A stretch of 64,000 nucleotides of DNA from Avena insularis. Taxonomy: Eukaryota; Streptophyta; Magnoliopsida; Poales; Poaceae. Position numbers and translations under genes: made by a program. Shown one piece after another: positions 49,291 to 61,074 of the stretch (positions within the stretch are counted from its first letter, which is position 1; the number at the start of each line of letters is the position of its first letter). The notes below the pieces were generated by a model. That model was not told the origin of the DNA. It saw only the letters and a list, made by a program, of their open reading frames with translations, and made no database searches. The stretch lies in the NCBI GenBank assembly GCA_023614405.1, contig JAJUPC010000229.1, positions 1-64,000 on the forward strand. Direction: 5' to 3'.

Positions 49291-51598
49291 CCCGAGCTGG
49301 ATGATGTCGTCCACGACAGGTACAAGCAGATGCACCATGATGTCGAAGAATGCGGGCGGGAAGTAAATCTCAAGCTCGCATAATATCATCACGATCTCTT
49401 CCTGTAGCCTGTCGAGCTGCTTCACACCGATCGACTTACTAGATATGACGTCGAAAAAGTTACAGAGGCCAAACAACGTCTCACGGACATGCTCGTCCAT
49501 TATCCCACGGATCGCAACGGGGAGTATCTACATCATCAGCACGTGACAGTCGTGAGACTTCATACCTCTGAACCTCTTCTTCGCCACGTCCAGATATCTG
49601 CTTATCTTCCCCGAGTAACCGTGAGGAACTTTCACTCCTAAGAGGCACCTGAAAAACTGCTCGAGCTCCTCCAAACTCAGAGTGAAGCAGGCAGCGTGAA
49701 GCACCACCTCATTCTTCTTAACTCTTTTGCGGCGACCTTGAGTCCCTTCCTGATGATGATGATGATCATCATCATCACTATCAGGGTACTGAAGATCTTT
49801 CTTTATGCCAAGAAATTTAAGATCCTTTCTTGCTTTCAGCCCATCCTTGGTCCTCTCCGGCATGTTTAGTAGAGTGCCAAACAGACTCTCGGTAACGTTC
49901 TTTGTGATGTGCATTACATCGAGGCAATGGGGAGTGTGAAGGACCTTCCAATACGGCAGGTCCGAGAAAACAGACCTTGCTTTCCATACACCCACAACGT
50001 CTTTGTCCTCGGTCATTTTTTTGCAGGCGCAGGCCAATCTACCCAATTATTCAAAAGCTCCTCGATTTCTTCGCCGCACCTCGGACGCGGGGCTCTTTTG
50101 AGCTTGTCCTTACCATTGAACAGGTCACCATGTTTTCTCCACGGGTGATCCATCTGGAGCCACTTTCGAGTACCTTGGAACACGGTTTTCGAAGACCCGG
50201 GATCCCTTGGTAGCTGGAGATGCGGTGTCTCATCCATGCACTTGACGCATGCATTGTGTCCGTGGTTCACCTGGGCCGATACATATGCGTAACCAGGATA
50301 GTCCTGCACGGTCGTGAGCAACGCGGCTCTCAGATGGAAATATTCTTTAGTGTAGGCGTCCCACGTACGGGCCGGCGTCTCCCACAAGCTGGCTAACTCC
50401 TCTCTCAATAGCCCGAGATACAGATGCATATCGATACCTGGTTGTTTCGTCCCCTGAATAAGAATGCTCATGTGTACAAACCTTTGCTTCGTGCATATCC
50501 ACGGGGGGGAGGTTGTATGGCCATACAAACACAGGCCAAGTGCTATGTGTGATACTCTGGTTTCCAAAAGGATTGAGTCCATCGGTGCTCACACCCAGCC
50601 TGACGTTCCTTGCATCGCCCCCGAACTCTTCGAACTCGATGTCTAATGCATTCCACTGGCTAGCATCTGAAGGGTGTGTCAGGATCTTGCCCTTTTGTGG
50701 ATCATCTTCGGGTTTCTCTCTTTCCATGTGCCATTGCATGAGCTTTGCTTCCTTAGGATCTACGAAATATTGCTACAGACGAGGGGTGATAGGAAAGTAC
50801 CATACCACTTTTCGAGGAACTTTCTTGTTCCCTCTCTTGTACCGTCCTTGGCCACACACCGGACATGTGGTTCTATCCGCGTACTCGTTACGATAAAGTG
50901 TGCAATCATTGATGCATGCGTGGTATTTAATGTGTGGTAGGTCGAGAGGGCACATGATTTTCTTGGCCTCCTCGATACTTGTTGGCAATGTGTTCCCCTT
51001 AGGAAGTCGATCGTGCCAGTATTCCATGTTCGCGTTGAAGCTCACATCGGTCCATTTGTGTTCGGCCTTCATCTCTAGAGCCTTGAGCGTTACACTCAAA
51101 CGCAGTATCCTGGCGACACCTGTGATACAATGGAGTCATCCCGTCTACCTCCATTTGGGCCAGCTTGGCTTTCTCTCTGGCTGCAGCTTTGTCGTTGCTC
51201 GTCTCCTTGAGGAGCAGTTCTTGAACATGAGGGTCCTGCAAGACCGAAGTTAGTAGCGTCTATATGTTTGCGTCTTCTCCTTCTTCATGATCATGATCAT
51301 GCCTGTCGCCATCTCCTTCTCCATGCTGATCATGCCCGCCGGCATCTCCTTCGTCATGATGATCATGCCCGTTGGCATCTCCTTCGTCATGATGATCATG
51401 CCTGGTAGACTCTTCGTCTTCTCGCCCGCCCACGTCTTCGTGACCACCACCATGTCCTGCCGGCGCCTCATTGAGGTCGCGCATGAAACCGGGTTCTGCA
51501 GTGTGACCCTCCAATTGTCCGTATTCGTGGTCGATCCAGCGCTGTAGTTTGCATGTTCGACATGAACATCTTATCATGGTCTTGTTGTTCAGAATCAT
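49291..51598 (-). pseudogene. TNP2-type CACTA transposase, broken and 3'-truncated
   Basis: The N-terminal Cys motif (IRCSCRTCK) opens near 51.6 kb. Then come a His/Asp repeat, PLYHRCRQDT, LKALEMKAEHKWTD and CPLDLPHIKYHACINDC with CPVCGQGRYKR, then NVRLGVSTDGLNPFGNQS, WPVFVWPYNLPP, LIQGTKQPGIDMHLYLGLL, VGVWKARSVFSDLPYWKVLH, LDVMHITKNVTESLFGTLLN and GMKSHDCHVLM. The C-terminal DUF4218-like part has HVRETLFGLCNFFDVIS and ILCELEIYFPPAFFDIMVHL and ends abruptly at about 49290. Breaks: a shift near 51105, a 7-G run at 50503-50509, a 7-T run at 50016-50022, and TAG at 49528-49530 where a Gln codon is expected. The two homopolymer shifts could be sequence errors. It catalysed cut-and-paste transposition. 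Confidence 0.88.
51250..51440 (-). repeat. 33-bp minisatellite encoding His/Asp-rich 11-residue repeats
   Basis: Copies of a ~33-bp unit containing TGATCATGCCC and CATCTCCTTCGTCATGA. On the minus strand they encode HDHHDEGDANG-like repeats, about four in tandem, within the N-terminal region of the transposase frame. The period is a multiple of three, so copy-number change keeps the frame. Confidence 0.75.
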
Positions 51599-51730
51599 GT
51601 CCTCCTTCGCCTTTCTTGTACCTAGTAATTCACCTTCGCCATCGTGAGGACCATGGTTGCCTGAGCGGTCAAAACAGAGAGTATAGGTGAGAACCACACC
51701 ATATGAACACACACATGCATGAATGCTAGC

Positions 51731-51830
51731 CGGAAAAAATTCGGCATGACCTTTCCTAAAATTAGGACATATGGGTAGTGCAAAAATTTGCCGAAATGGA
51801 AATGAATCAACATTTCGGCAAACATCCATG
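51731..51830. repeat. ~100-bp cassette upstream of the transposase gene
   Basis: The partner of 47471-47572 (see there). It lies about 130 bp upstream of the transposase ATG at 51596-51598. From 51831 to 52170 there is no convincing gene; that stretch is probably the leader or promoter of the transposase. Confidence 0.65.
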
Positions 51831-52170
51831 CAACCACACCGGCCGGGCCCGACAACAACAAGCAACCAACAAAAAACTTCCTCCCATTGCAAACATTCAT
51901 GCACCACACAAGCATCGTCTCGCCATGGATCGCACACACACACTGCCCGCGCGACAAGCTTCACCTACATGTTCATGATGGCCAAGTACTCACCTATAGT
52001 AGACACAATAGCGAGACGGGACCATGATGAGAGAGTGTGGACAAATAGATCTACAATGCAAGTTGGTGGAGAGGAAATTAGTAAACAAATAGAGATGTGA
52101 GAGAGAAAAGTAAGGAACTTTTAGATCTAGAAGTTGGAGCGAAGCTTCCACTTACCAATCTATGGATTAT

Positions 52171-52275
52171 TATCTCCCTCGATCCATTTGTTTGTGAATG
52201 GGAATGGATATGTATCTAAAACTAAAACATCTAGATATACATCCATTAACATGAAGTGGAATATCGGAGGGAGTA
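52171..52275. mobile_element. Stowaway-like MITE (about 100 bp)
   Basis: Inverted ends CTCCCTCGATCCA (from about 52174) and TGGAATATCGGAGGGAG (ending 52273) flank an AT-rich core, with TA on both sides (52171-52172 and 52274-52275). CTCCCTCCG ends and a TA target site are hallmarks of grass Stowaway elements. The left end has one extra base and a one-base gap relative to the right. From 52276 to 52433 I see no feature. Confidence 0.65.
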
Positions 52276-52433
52276 GGTTTAGTTACAAGAAAATGGAGAA
52301 ACTATGGGCAAGATGGGGTGTGAGGGAGGAGGAAGACGAGTTGGGAGGAGGTAGAGATGTGAAATGGTTGGTGGTAGATAGATAGATAAGAAAGCTAGCT
52401 CTTGTCACCTTTTTAATATGGATCTGGACGCCC

Positions 52434-52938
52434 TCATTTGTGGCGCATATGGAGGAAATGCGCCACCGATGCTAAAACTTCTATGGCGCATAAGTCCATA
52501 TGCGCCACAGAAGTGGGTGAATAAGATTCCCTGTGTGGGGCCCACCTCCAAGTTTTGTGGCACATGTTGGACTTATGCGTCATAGAAGTGAAACACATCT
52601 GTGGCGCATATGCCAACATGCGCCACATAACTTGGGTGAATTAGATTCCGTGGTGGGCCCCCCCCTCCATGTTCTGTGGCGCATGAGGAAATATGCGCCA
52701 CAAAAGTTGCCTCTTCTGTGGCGCATATTTCAGAATGCGCCACAGGACTTGGATCAACCCACCCTGGCTGGTGGGTCCCACCAATCTTCTGGGGGCGCAT
52801 GTTCTGGAGCATGCGCCATAGAACTTCCAATCTTCTGGAGATGCTTTCTGGTGCGCCACTGATGTTTTCCTATGGCACATGCTTTCGCATATGCGCCACT
52901 GAGCATCTTGTTTATCTATAGGTCGTTTCCTAGTAGTG
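52434..52938. repeat. CACTA right subterminal repeats and terminal inverted repeat
   Basis: A dozen or so copies of TGTGGCGCATAT and the inverse ATATGCGCCACA at roughly 20-60 bp spacing, many paired as imperfect hairpins (for example 52485-52516, 52590-52627, 52672-52702). The terminus is GTTTCCTAGTAGTG. This is the mirror image of the left end, but longer. Confidence 0.93.
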
Positions 52939-55900
52939 ATGCAATTACACTAGTGGATGAATGTCTGGTCTCTGAAGAGAACACACATGCAATGAAACTG
53001 GTGGATCCATATGTGGTATGTGAAAAGAACACACATGCAATGACTCCAGTTGTTGTTAGTAAAAAGAACACACATGCAATGACACTAGTGGATCCATGTG
53101 TGTTCTCTGAAGAGAACACACATTTGAATGACACTGGTGGATCCATATGTGGTATGTGAAAATAACACACATGCAATGACACTGGTTGTTGTTAGTAAAA
53201 AGAGTACACATGCAATTACACGGGTGGATCCATGTGTGGTATCTGAAGAGAACACACATTTCAATGACACTAGTGGATCCATATGTGGTATGTGCAAATA
53301 ACACACATGCAATGACTCAAGTTGTTGTTAGTAAAAAGAACACACATGCAATGACACTGGTGGATCCATGTGTGGTCTCTAAAGAGAACACACATGCAAT
53401 GACTCTAGCTGTGGTTACTGAGAAGAACACACATTTCAATGACACTGGTGGATCCATATGTGGTATGTGAAAAGAATAGTCGTGAAATGACTCCAGATGT
53501 AGTTAGTAAAAAGAACACACAAGCAATGACACTGGTCGATCCATGTGTGGTCTCTGAAGAGAACACACATGCAATGACACTGGTGGATCGATATGTGGTA
53601 TGTGAAAAGAACACAAATGCAATGTCTCCATTTGTTGTTAGTAAAATGAACACACATGCAATGACACTGGTTGTTGTTAGTAAAAAGAACACACATGCAA
53701 TGACTCTAGTTGTTGTTAGTAAAAAGTGCACACATGCAATGACACTGGTGGATCCATGTGTGGTCTCTGAAGAGAACACACATTTCAATGACACTAGTGG
53801 ATCCATATGTGGTATGTGAAAAGAACACACATGGAATGACTCTAGTTGTTGTTAGTAAAAGGAACACACATGCAATGAAACTGGTGGATCCATGTGTGGT
53901 CTCTGAAGAAAACACACATTTCAATAACACTGGTGGATCCATAGGTGGATTCTGAAAAGAACACACATGCAATGAGTCCAGTTGTTGTTAGTAAAAAGAA
54001 CACACGTGCAATGACACTGGTGGATCCATGTGTGGTCTCTGAAGAGAACACACATTTCAATGACACGGTGGATCCATATGTGATATGTGAAAATAACACA
54101 CATGCAATGACTCAAGTTGTTGATAGTAAAAAGAACACACATGCAATGACACTAGTGGATCGATGTGTGGTCTCTGAAGAGGACACACATGCAATGACTC
54201 TACCTGTGGTTAATGAGAAGAACACACATTTCAATGACACTGGTGGATCCATATGTGGTATGTGAAAAGAATAGTCATGAAATGACTCCAGTTGTTGTTA
54301 GTAAAAAGAGCACACATGCAATGACTCCAGTTGTTGTTACTAAAAAGAACACACATGCAATCACATTGGTGGATCCATGTGTGGTCTCTGAAGAGAACAC
54401 ACATTTGAATGACACGGTGGATCCATATGTGATATGTGAAAAGAACACACATGCAATGACTCAAGTTGTTGTTAGTAAAAAGAACACACATGTAATGACA
54501 CTAGTGGATCGATGTGTGGTCTCTGAATAGAACACACATGCAATGAATCTAGTTGTGGTTAATGAGAAGAACACACAGTTCAATGACACTGGTGGATCCA
54601 TATGTGGTATGTGAAAGGAATAGTCATGAAATGACTCCAGTTGTTGTTAGTAAAAAGAGCACACGTGCAATTACACTGGTGGATGAATGTGTGGTCTCTG
54701 AAGAGAACACACATGCAATGAAACTGGTGGATCCATATGTGGTATGTGAAAAGAACACACATGCAATGACTCCAGTTGTTGTTAGTAAAAAGAACACACA
54801 TGCAATGACACTAGTGGATCCATGTGTGGTCTCTGAAGTGAACACACATTTCAATGACACTAGTGGATCCATATCTGGTATGTGAAAAGAACACACATGC
54901 AATGACTCCAGTTGTTTTTAGTAAAAGAACACGCATGCAATGACATTGGTGGATCCATGTGTGCTCTCTGAAGTGAACACACATTTCAATGACACTGGTG
55001 GATCCATAGGTGGATTGTGAAAAGCACACACAAGCAATGACTCCAGTTGTTAGTAAAAAGAACACACGTGCAATGACACTGGTGAGAACACACATGCAAT
55101 GAAACTATTGGATCCATATGTGGTATGTGAAAAGAACACACATGCAATGACTCCAGTTGTTGTTAGTAAAAATAACACACTGGCAATGACACTGGTGGAT
55201 CCATGTGTGGTCTCTGAAGAGAACACACAATTCAATGACACTGGTGGATCCATAGGTGGATTGTGAAAAGAACACACATAGAATGACTCCAGTTGTTGTT
55301 AGTAAAAAGAACACACATGCAATGACATTGGTGGATCCATGTGTGGTCTCTGAAGAGAACAGACATTTCAATGACACTGGTGGATCCATATGTGGTATGT
55401 GAAAAGAACACACATGCAATGACACTGGTGGATCAATGTGTGGTCTCTGAAGAGAACACACATGCAATGACTCTGGTTGTTGTTAGTAAAAAGAGCACAC
55501 ATGCAATGACACTGGTGGATCCATGTGTGGTCTCTGAAGAGAACACACATTTCAATGACACTCGTGGATCCATATGTGGTATGTGAAAAGAACACACATG
55601 CAATGACTCAAGTTGTTGTTAGTAAAATGAACACACATGCAATGACACTGGTGGATCCATGTGTGTTCTCTGAAGATAACACACATGCAATGACTCTAGA
55701 TGTTGTTAATGAGAAGAACAAACATTTCAATGACACTGATGGATCCATATGTGGTATGTGAAAATAACACACATGCAATGAGTCTAGTTGTTGTTTGTAA
55801 AAAGAACACACATGCAATGACACTGGTGAATCAATGTGTGGTCTCTGAAGAGAACACACATTTCAATGACACTGGTGGATCCATATGTGGATTGTGAAAA

Positions 55901-56399
55901 GAACACACATGCAATGACTCTAGTTGTTGTTAGTAAAAAGAACACACATGCAATGACACTGGTGGATCAATGTGTGGTCTCTGAAGAGAACACACATGCA
56001 ATGACTGCAGTTGTTGTTAGTAAAAAGAGCACACATGCAATGACACTGGTGGATCCATGTGTGGTCTCCGAAGAGAACACACATTTCAATGACACTGGTG
56101 GATCCATATGTGGTATGTGCAAAGAACACACATGCAATGACTCAAGTTCTTGTTAGTAAAATGAACACACATGCAATGAAACTGGTGGATCCGTGTGTGG
56201 TCTCTAAAGATAACACACATGCAATGACTCTAGCTGTGGTCAATGAGAAGAACACACATTTCAATGACACTGGTGGATCCATATGTGGTATGTGAAAAGA
56301 ATAGTCATGAAATGACTCCAGTTGTTCTTAGTAAAAAGAACACACAATCAATGACACTCGTGGATCCAGGTGTGGTCTCTAAAGAGAACACACATGCAA

Positions 56400-58030
56400 T
56401 GACACTGGTGGATCCATATGTGGTATGTGAAAAGAACACACATGCAATGACTCCAGTTGTTGTTAGTAAAAAGAACACACATGCAATGACACTGGTTGTT
56501 GTTAGTAAAGAGAACACAGATGCAATGACCCCTGTTGTTGTTAGTAAAAAGAGCACACATGCAATGACACTGGTGGATCCATGTGTGGTATCTAAAGAGA
56601 ACACACATTTCAATGACACTAGTGGATCCATGTGTGGTATGTGAAAAGAACACACATGCAATGACTCCAATTGTTGTTTGTAAAAAGAACACACATGCAA
56701 TGACACTGGTGAATCCATGTGTGGTCTCTAAAGAGAAAACACAATTCAATGACACTAGTGGATCCATAGGTGTATTGTGAAAAGAACACTCATGCAATGA
56801 CTCCAGTTGTTGTTAGTAAAAAGAACACACGTGCAATGACACTGGTGGATCCATGTGTGGTCTCTGACGAGAACACACATTTCAATGACACGGTGGATCC
56901 ATATGTGATATGTGAAAAGAACACACATGCAATGACTCAAGTTGTTGTTAGTAAAAAGAACACACATGCAATGACACTAGTGGATCGATGTGTGGTCTCT
57001 GAAGAGAACACACATGCAATGACTGTGGTTAATGAGGAGAACACACATTTCAATGGCACTGGTGGATCCATATGTGGTATGTGAAAAGAATAGTCATGAA
57101 ATGACTCTAGTTGTTGTTAGTAAAAAGAGAACGCATGCAATTACACTGGTGGATGAATGTGTGGTCTCTAAAGAGAACACACGTGCAATGAAACTGGTGC
57201 ATCCATATGTGGTATGTGAAAAGAACACACATGCAATGACTCCAGTTGTTGTTAGTAAAAAGAACACACATGCAATGACACTGGTGGATCCATGTGTGGT
57301 CTTTGAAGAGAACACACATTTCAATGACTCTAGGTGTGGTTAATGAGAAGAACTCACATTTCAATGACACTGGTGGATCCATATGTGGTATGTGAAAAGA
57401 ACACACATGCAATGACTCTAGTTGTTGTTAGTTAACAGAACACACATGCAATGACACTGGTGGATCCATGTGTGGTCTCTGAAGAGAACACACATTTCAA
57501 TGACACTGGTGGATCCATAGGTGGATTGTGAAAAGAACACACATGCAATGACTCCAGTTGTTGTCAGTAAAAAGAACACACATGCAATGACACTGGTGGA
57601 TCCATGTGTGGTCCCTGAAGAGAACACACATTTCAATGACACTGGTGGATCCATATGTGGTATGTGAAAAGAACACACATGCAATGACACTGGTTGTTGT
57701 TAGTAAAAAGAGCACACATGCAATTGCACTGGTGGATCCATGTGTGGTCTCTGAAGAGAACACACATTTCAATGACACTAGTGGATCCATATGTGGTATG
57801 TGAAAAGAACAGACATGCAATGACTCCAGTTGTTGTTAGTAAAAAGAACACACATGCAATGACACTGGTGGATCAATGTGTGGTCTGAAGAGAACACACA
57901 TTTCAATGACACTGGTGGATCCATAGGTGGATTGTGAAAAGAACACACATGCAATGACTCTAGTTGTTGTTAGAAAAAATAACACACATGCAATGACACT
58001 GGTGGATCAATGTGTGGTCTATGAAGAGAA
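56400..58030. repeat. First copy of a ~2.66-kb-offset duplication in the satellite
   Basis: Matches 59058-61074 nearly base for base. Private variants are shared, such as ACCCCTGTTGTTG (56527 and 59185) and GAGAACGCATGCAATTACAC (57127 and 59791). The offset is 2658 bp before 57025 and 2664 bp after, because this copy lacks CTCTAG in front of GTGGTTAATGAG. Confidence 0.88.
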
Positions 58031-58280
58031 CACACATGCAATGACTCCAGTTGTTGTTAGTAAAAAGATCACACATGCAATGACACTGGTGGATCCATGT
58101 GTGGTCTCTGAAGAGAACACACATTTCAATGACACTGGTGGATCCATATGTGGTATGTGAAAAGAACATACATGCAATGACTCAAGTTGTTGTTAGTAAA
58201 ATGAACACACATGGTGACACTGGTGGATCCGTGTGTGGTCTCTAAAGAGAACACACATGCAATAACTCTAGCTGTGGTTA

Positions 58281-59210
58281 ATGAGCAGAACACACATTTC
58301 AATGACACTGGTGGATCCATATGTGGTATGTGAAAAGAATAGTCCTGAAATGACCCCAGTTGTTCTTAGTAAAAAGAACACACAAGCAATGACACTGGTG
58401 GATCCAGGTGTGGTCTCTAAAGAGAACACACATGCAATGACACTGTTGGATCCATATGTGGTATGTGAAAAGAACACACATGCAATGACTCCAGTTGTTG
58501 TTAGTAAAAAGAACACACATGCAATGACACTAGTGGATCGATGTGTGGTCTCTGAAGAGAACACACATGCAATGACTCTAGCTGCGGTTAATGAGGAGAA
58601 CACACATTTCAATGGCACTGGTGGATCCATATGTGGTATGTGAAAAGAATAGTCATGAAATGACTCTAGTTGTTGTTAGTAAAAAGAGAACACATGCAAT
58701 TACACGGGTGGATGAATGTGTGGTCTCTGAAGAGAATACACATGCAATGAAACTGGTGGATCCATATGTGGTATGTGAAAAGAACACACATGCAATGACT
58801 CCAGTTGTTGATAGTAAAAAGAACACACATGCAATGACACTAGTGGATCGATGTGTGGTCTCTGAAGAGGACACACATGCAATGACTCTAGCTGTGGTTA
58901 ATGAGAAGAACACACATTTCAATGACACTGGTGGATCCATATGTGGTATGTGAAAAGAATAGTCATGAAATGACTCCAGTTGTTGTTAGTAAAAAGAGCA
59001 CACATGCAATTACACTAGTGGATGAATGTGTGGTCTCTATAGAGAACACACATCCAATGAAACTGGTGGATCCATATGTGGTATGTGAAAATAACACACA
59101 TGAAATGACTCCAGTTGTTGTTAGTAAAAAGAACACACATGCAATGACACTGGTTGTTGTTAGTAAAGAGAACACACATGCAATGACCCCTGTTGTTGTT
59201 AGTAAAAAGA
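58281..59210. repeat. Three consecutive 310-bp higher-order units
   Basis: The D-unit landmark GTTAATGAG followed by AGAACACACATTTCAATG recurs with its ATG at 58281, 58591 and 58901, exactly 310 bp apart. Each unit reads variant A, variant B, variant C, A, B, C, D. Confidence 0.88.
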
Positions 59211-61074
59211 GCACACATGCAATGACACTGGTGGATCCATGTGTGGTCTCTGAAGAGAACACACATTTCAATGACACTAGTGGATCCCTGTGTGGTATGT
59301 GAAAATAATGCACATGCAATGACTCCAATTGTTGTTAGTAAAAAGAACACACATGCAATGACACTGGTGGATCCATGTGTGGTCTCTAAAGAGAACACAC
59401 AATTCAATGACACTGGTGGATCCATAGGTGGATTGTGAAAAGAACACTCATGCAATGACTCTAGTTGTTGTTAGTAAAAAGAACACACGTGCAATGACAC
59501 TGGTGGATCCATGTGTGGTCTCTGAAGAGAACACACATTTCAATGAAACGGTGGATCCATATGTGATATGTGAAAAGAACACACATGCAATGACTCAAGT
59601 TGTTCTTAGTAAAAAGAACACACATGCAATGACACTAGTGGATCAATGTGTGGTCTCTGAAGAGAATACACATGCAATGACTCTAGCTGTGGTTAATGAG
59701 GAGAACACACATTTCAATGGCACTGGTGGATCCATATGTGGTATGTGAAAAGAATAGTCATGAAATGACTCTAGTTGTTGTTAGTAAAAAGAGAACGCAT
59801 GCAATTACACTGGTGGATGAATGTGTGGTCTCTAAAGAGAACACACGTGCAATGAAACTGGTGGATCCATATGTGGTATGTGAAAAGAACACACATGCAA
59901 TGACTCCAGTTGTTGTTAGTAAAAAGAACACACATGCAATGACACTGGTGGATCCATGTGTGGTCTTTGAAGAGAACACACATTTCAATGACACTAGGTG
60001 TGGTTAATGAGAAGAACTCACATTTCAATGACACTGGTGGATCCATATGTGGTATGTGAAAAGAACACACATGCAATGACTCTAGTTGCTGTTAGTTAAA
60101 AGAACACACATGCAATGACACTGGTGGATCCATGTGTGGTCTCTGAAGAGAACACACATTTCAATGACACTGGTGGATCCATAGGTGGATTGTGAAAAGA
60201 ACACACATGCAATGACTCCAGTTGTTGTCAGTAAAAATAACACACATGCAATGACACTGGTGGATCAATGTGTGGTCCCTAAAGAGAACACACATTTCAA
60301 TGACACTGGTGGATCCATATGTGGTATGTGAAAAGAACACACATGCAATGACACTGGTTGTTGTTAGTAAAAAGAGCACACATGCAATTACACTGGTGGA
60401 TCCATGTGTGGTCTCTGAAGAGAACACACATTTCAATGACACTGGTGGATCCATATGTGGTATGTGAAAAGAACACACATGCAATGACTCTAGTTGCTGT
60501 TAGTTAAAAGAACACACATGCAATGACATCAGGATCCATGTGTGGTCTCTCACGAGAACACACATTTCAATGACACTGGTGGATCCATAGGTGGATTGTG
60601 AAAAGAACACACATGCAATGACTCAGTTGTTGTCAGAAAAATAACACACATGCAATGACATGGTGGATCAATGTGGTCCCTAAAGAGAACACACATTTCA
60701 ATGACACTGTGGATCCATATGTGGTATGTGAAAAGAACACACATGCAATGACACTGGTTGTTGTTAGTAAAAAGAGCACACATGCAATTACACTGGTGGA
60801 TCCATGTGTGGTCTCTGAAGAGAACACACATTTCAATGACACTAGTGGATCCATATGTCGTATGTGAAAAGAACAGACATGCAATGACTCCAGTTGTTGT
60901 TAGTAAAAAGAACACACATGCAATGACACTGGTAGATCAATGTGTTGTCTCTGAAGAGAACACACATTTCAATGACACTGGTGGATCCATAGGTGGATTG
61001 TGAAAAGAACACACATGCAATGACTCTAGTTGTTGTTAGTAAAAATAACACACATGCAATGACACTGGTGGATC
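59058..61074. repeat. Second copy of the duplicated satellite block
   Basis: The partner of 56400-58030, longer because it contains an internal ~400-bp tandem duplication (60081-60488 and 60489-60886). After that the offset to the first copy rises to about 3.06 kb. It is cut by the third LTR at 61075. Confidence 0.88.
60081..60886. repeat. ~400-bp tandem duplication, second half degraded
   Basis: TCTAGTTGCTGTTAGTTAAA occurs at 60081 and 60489 (offset 408). The offset falls to about 400 by 60751 because the second half has lost bases, mainly at CTG/CAG-containing sites (ACATCAGG, GACTCAGTTG, ACATGGTGG). Only this half of the otherwise clean segment shows that damage. Confidence 0.8.

Larger units (their letters stand above)
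34567..52938 (-). mobile_element. CACTA (En/Spm-type) DNA transposon, nested with a retroelement
   Basis: The left end is CACTACTAGGAAAC (34567-34580) and the right end GTTTCCTAGTAGTG (52925-52938), an exact 14-bp terminal inverted repeat. The flanks are a 3-bp target duplication, ATG at 34564-34566 and 52939-52941. Excising 18,372 bp rejoins a normal satellite unit (AGCACACATG to CAATTACACT). Both ends carry clusters of TGTGGCGCAT and its complement, the subterminal sites at which TNPA-type proteins bind in this superfamily. Genes run on the minus strand: TNP2-type transposase, a second En/Spm-type gene, and a small ORF near the left end. A truncated gypsy element sits inside the second gene. 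All genes are broken as written. Confidence 0.96.
52939..61074. repeat. Satellite array, segment 3 (clean, higher-order)
   Basis: 8.1 kb of the same satellite with low copy-to-copy divergence. The basic unit A+B+C is 136 bp, measured directly at 57372-57507 and 57508-57643 (87 bp A+B, 49 bp C). Variants of each subunit recur in order: A with AATAGTCATGAAATG, B with GAGCACACATGCAATTACAC, C with GGTGGATGAATGTGTGG, and the extra D unit. These mark longer periods. The array begins with the ATG target duplication of the CACTA and ends where the third LTR begins. Frames of up to about 150 codons appear on both strands but end periodically in each unit. Confidence 0.96.

Noticed and set aside
34567..52938. 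Captured host gene inside the CACTA
   Set aside because: Every segment with coding character is explained by the transposase, the second En/Spm-type gene, small element ORFs or RLG-2. Nothing resembled a host gene fragment.
52872..61003. Long open frames on both strands of the satellite (up to about 150 codons, with repeated KKNTHAMTLVDP-like peptides)
   Set aside because: The frames follow the repeat, occur on both strands at once, and end in every cycle because 136 bp is not a multiple of three. There are no signals of a gene and no family match.
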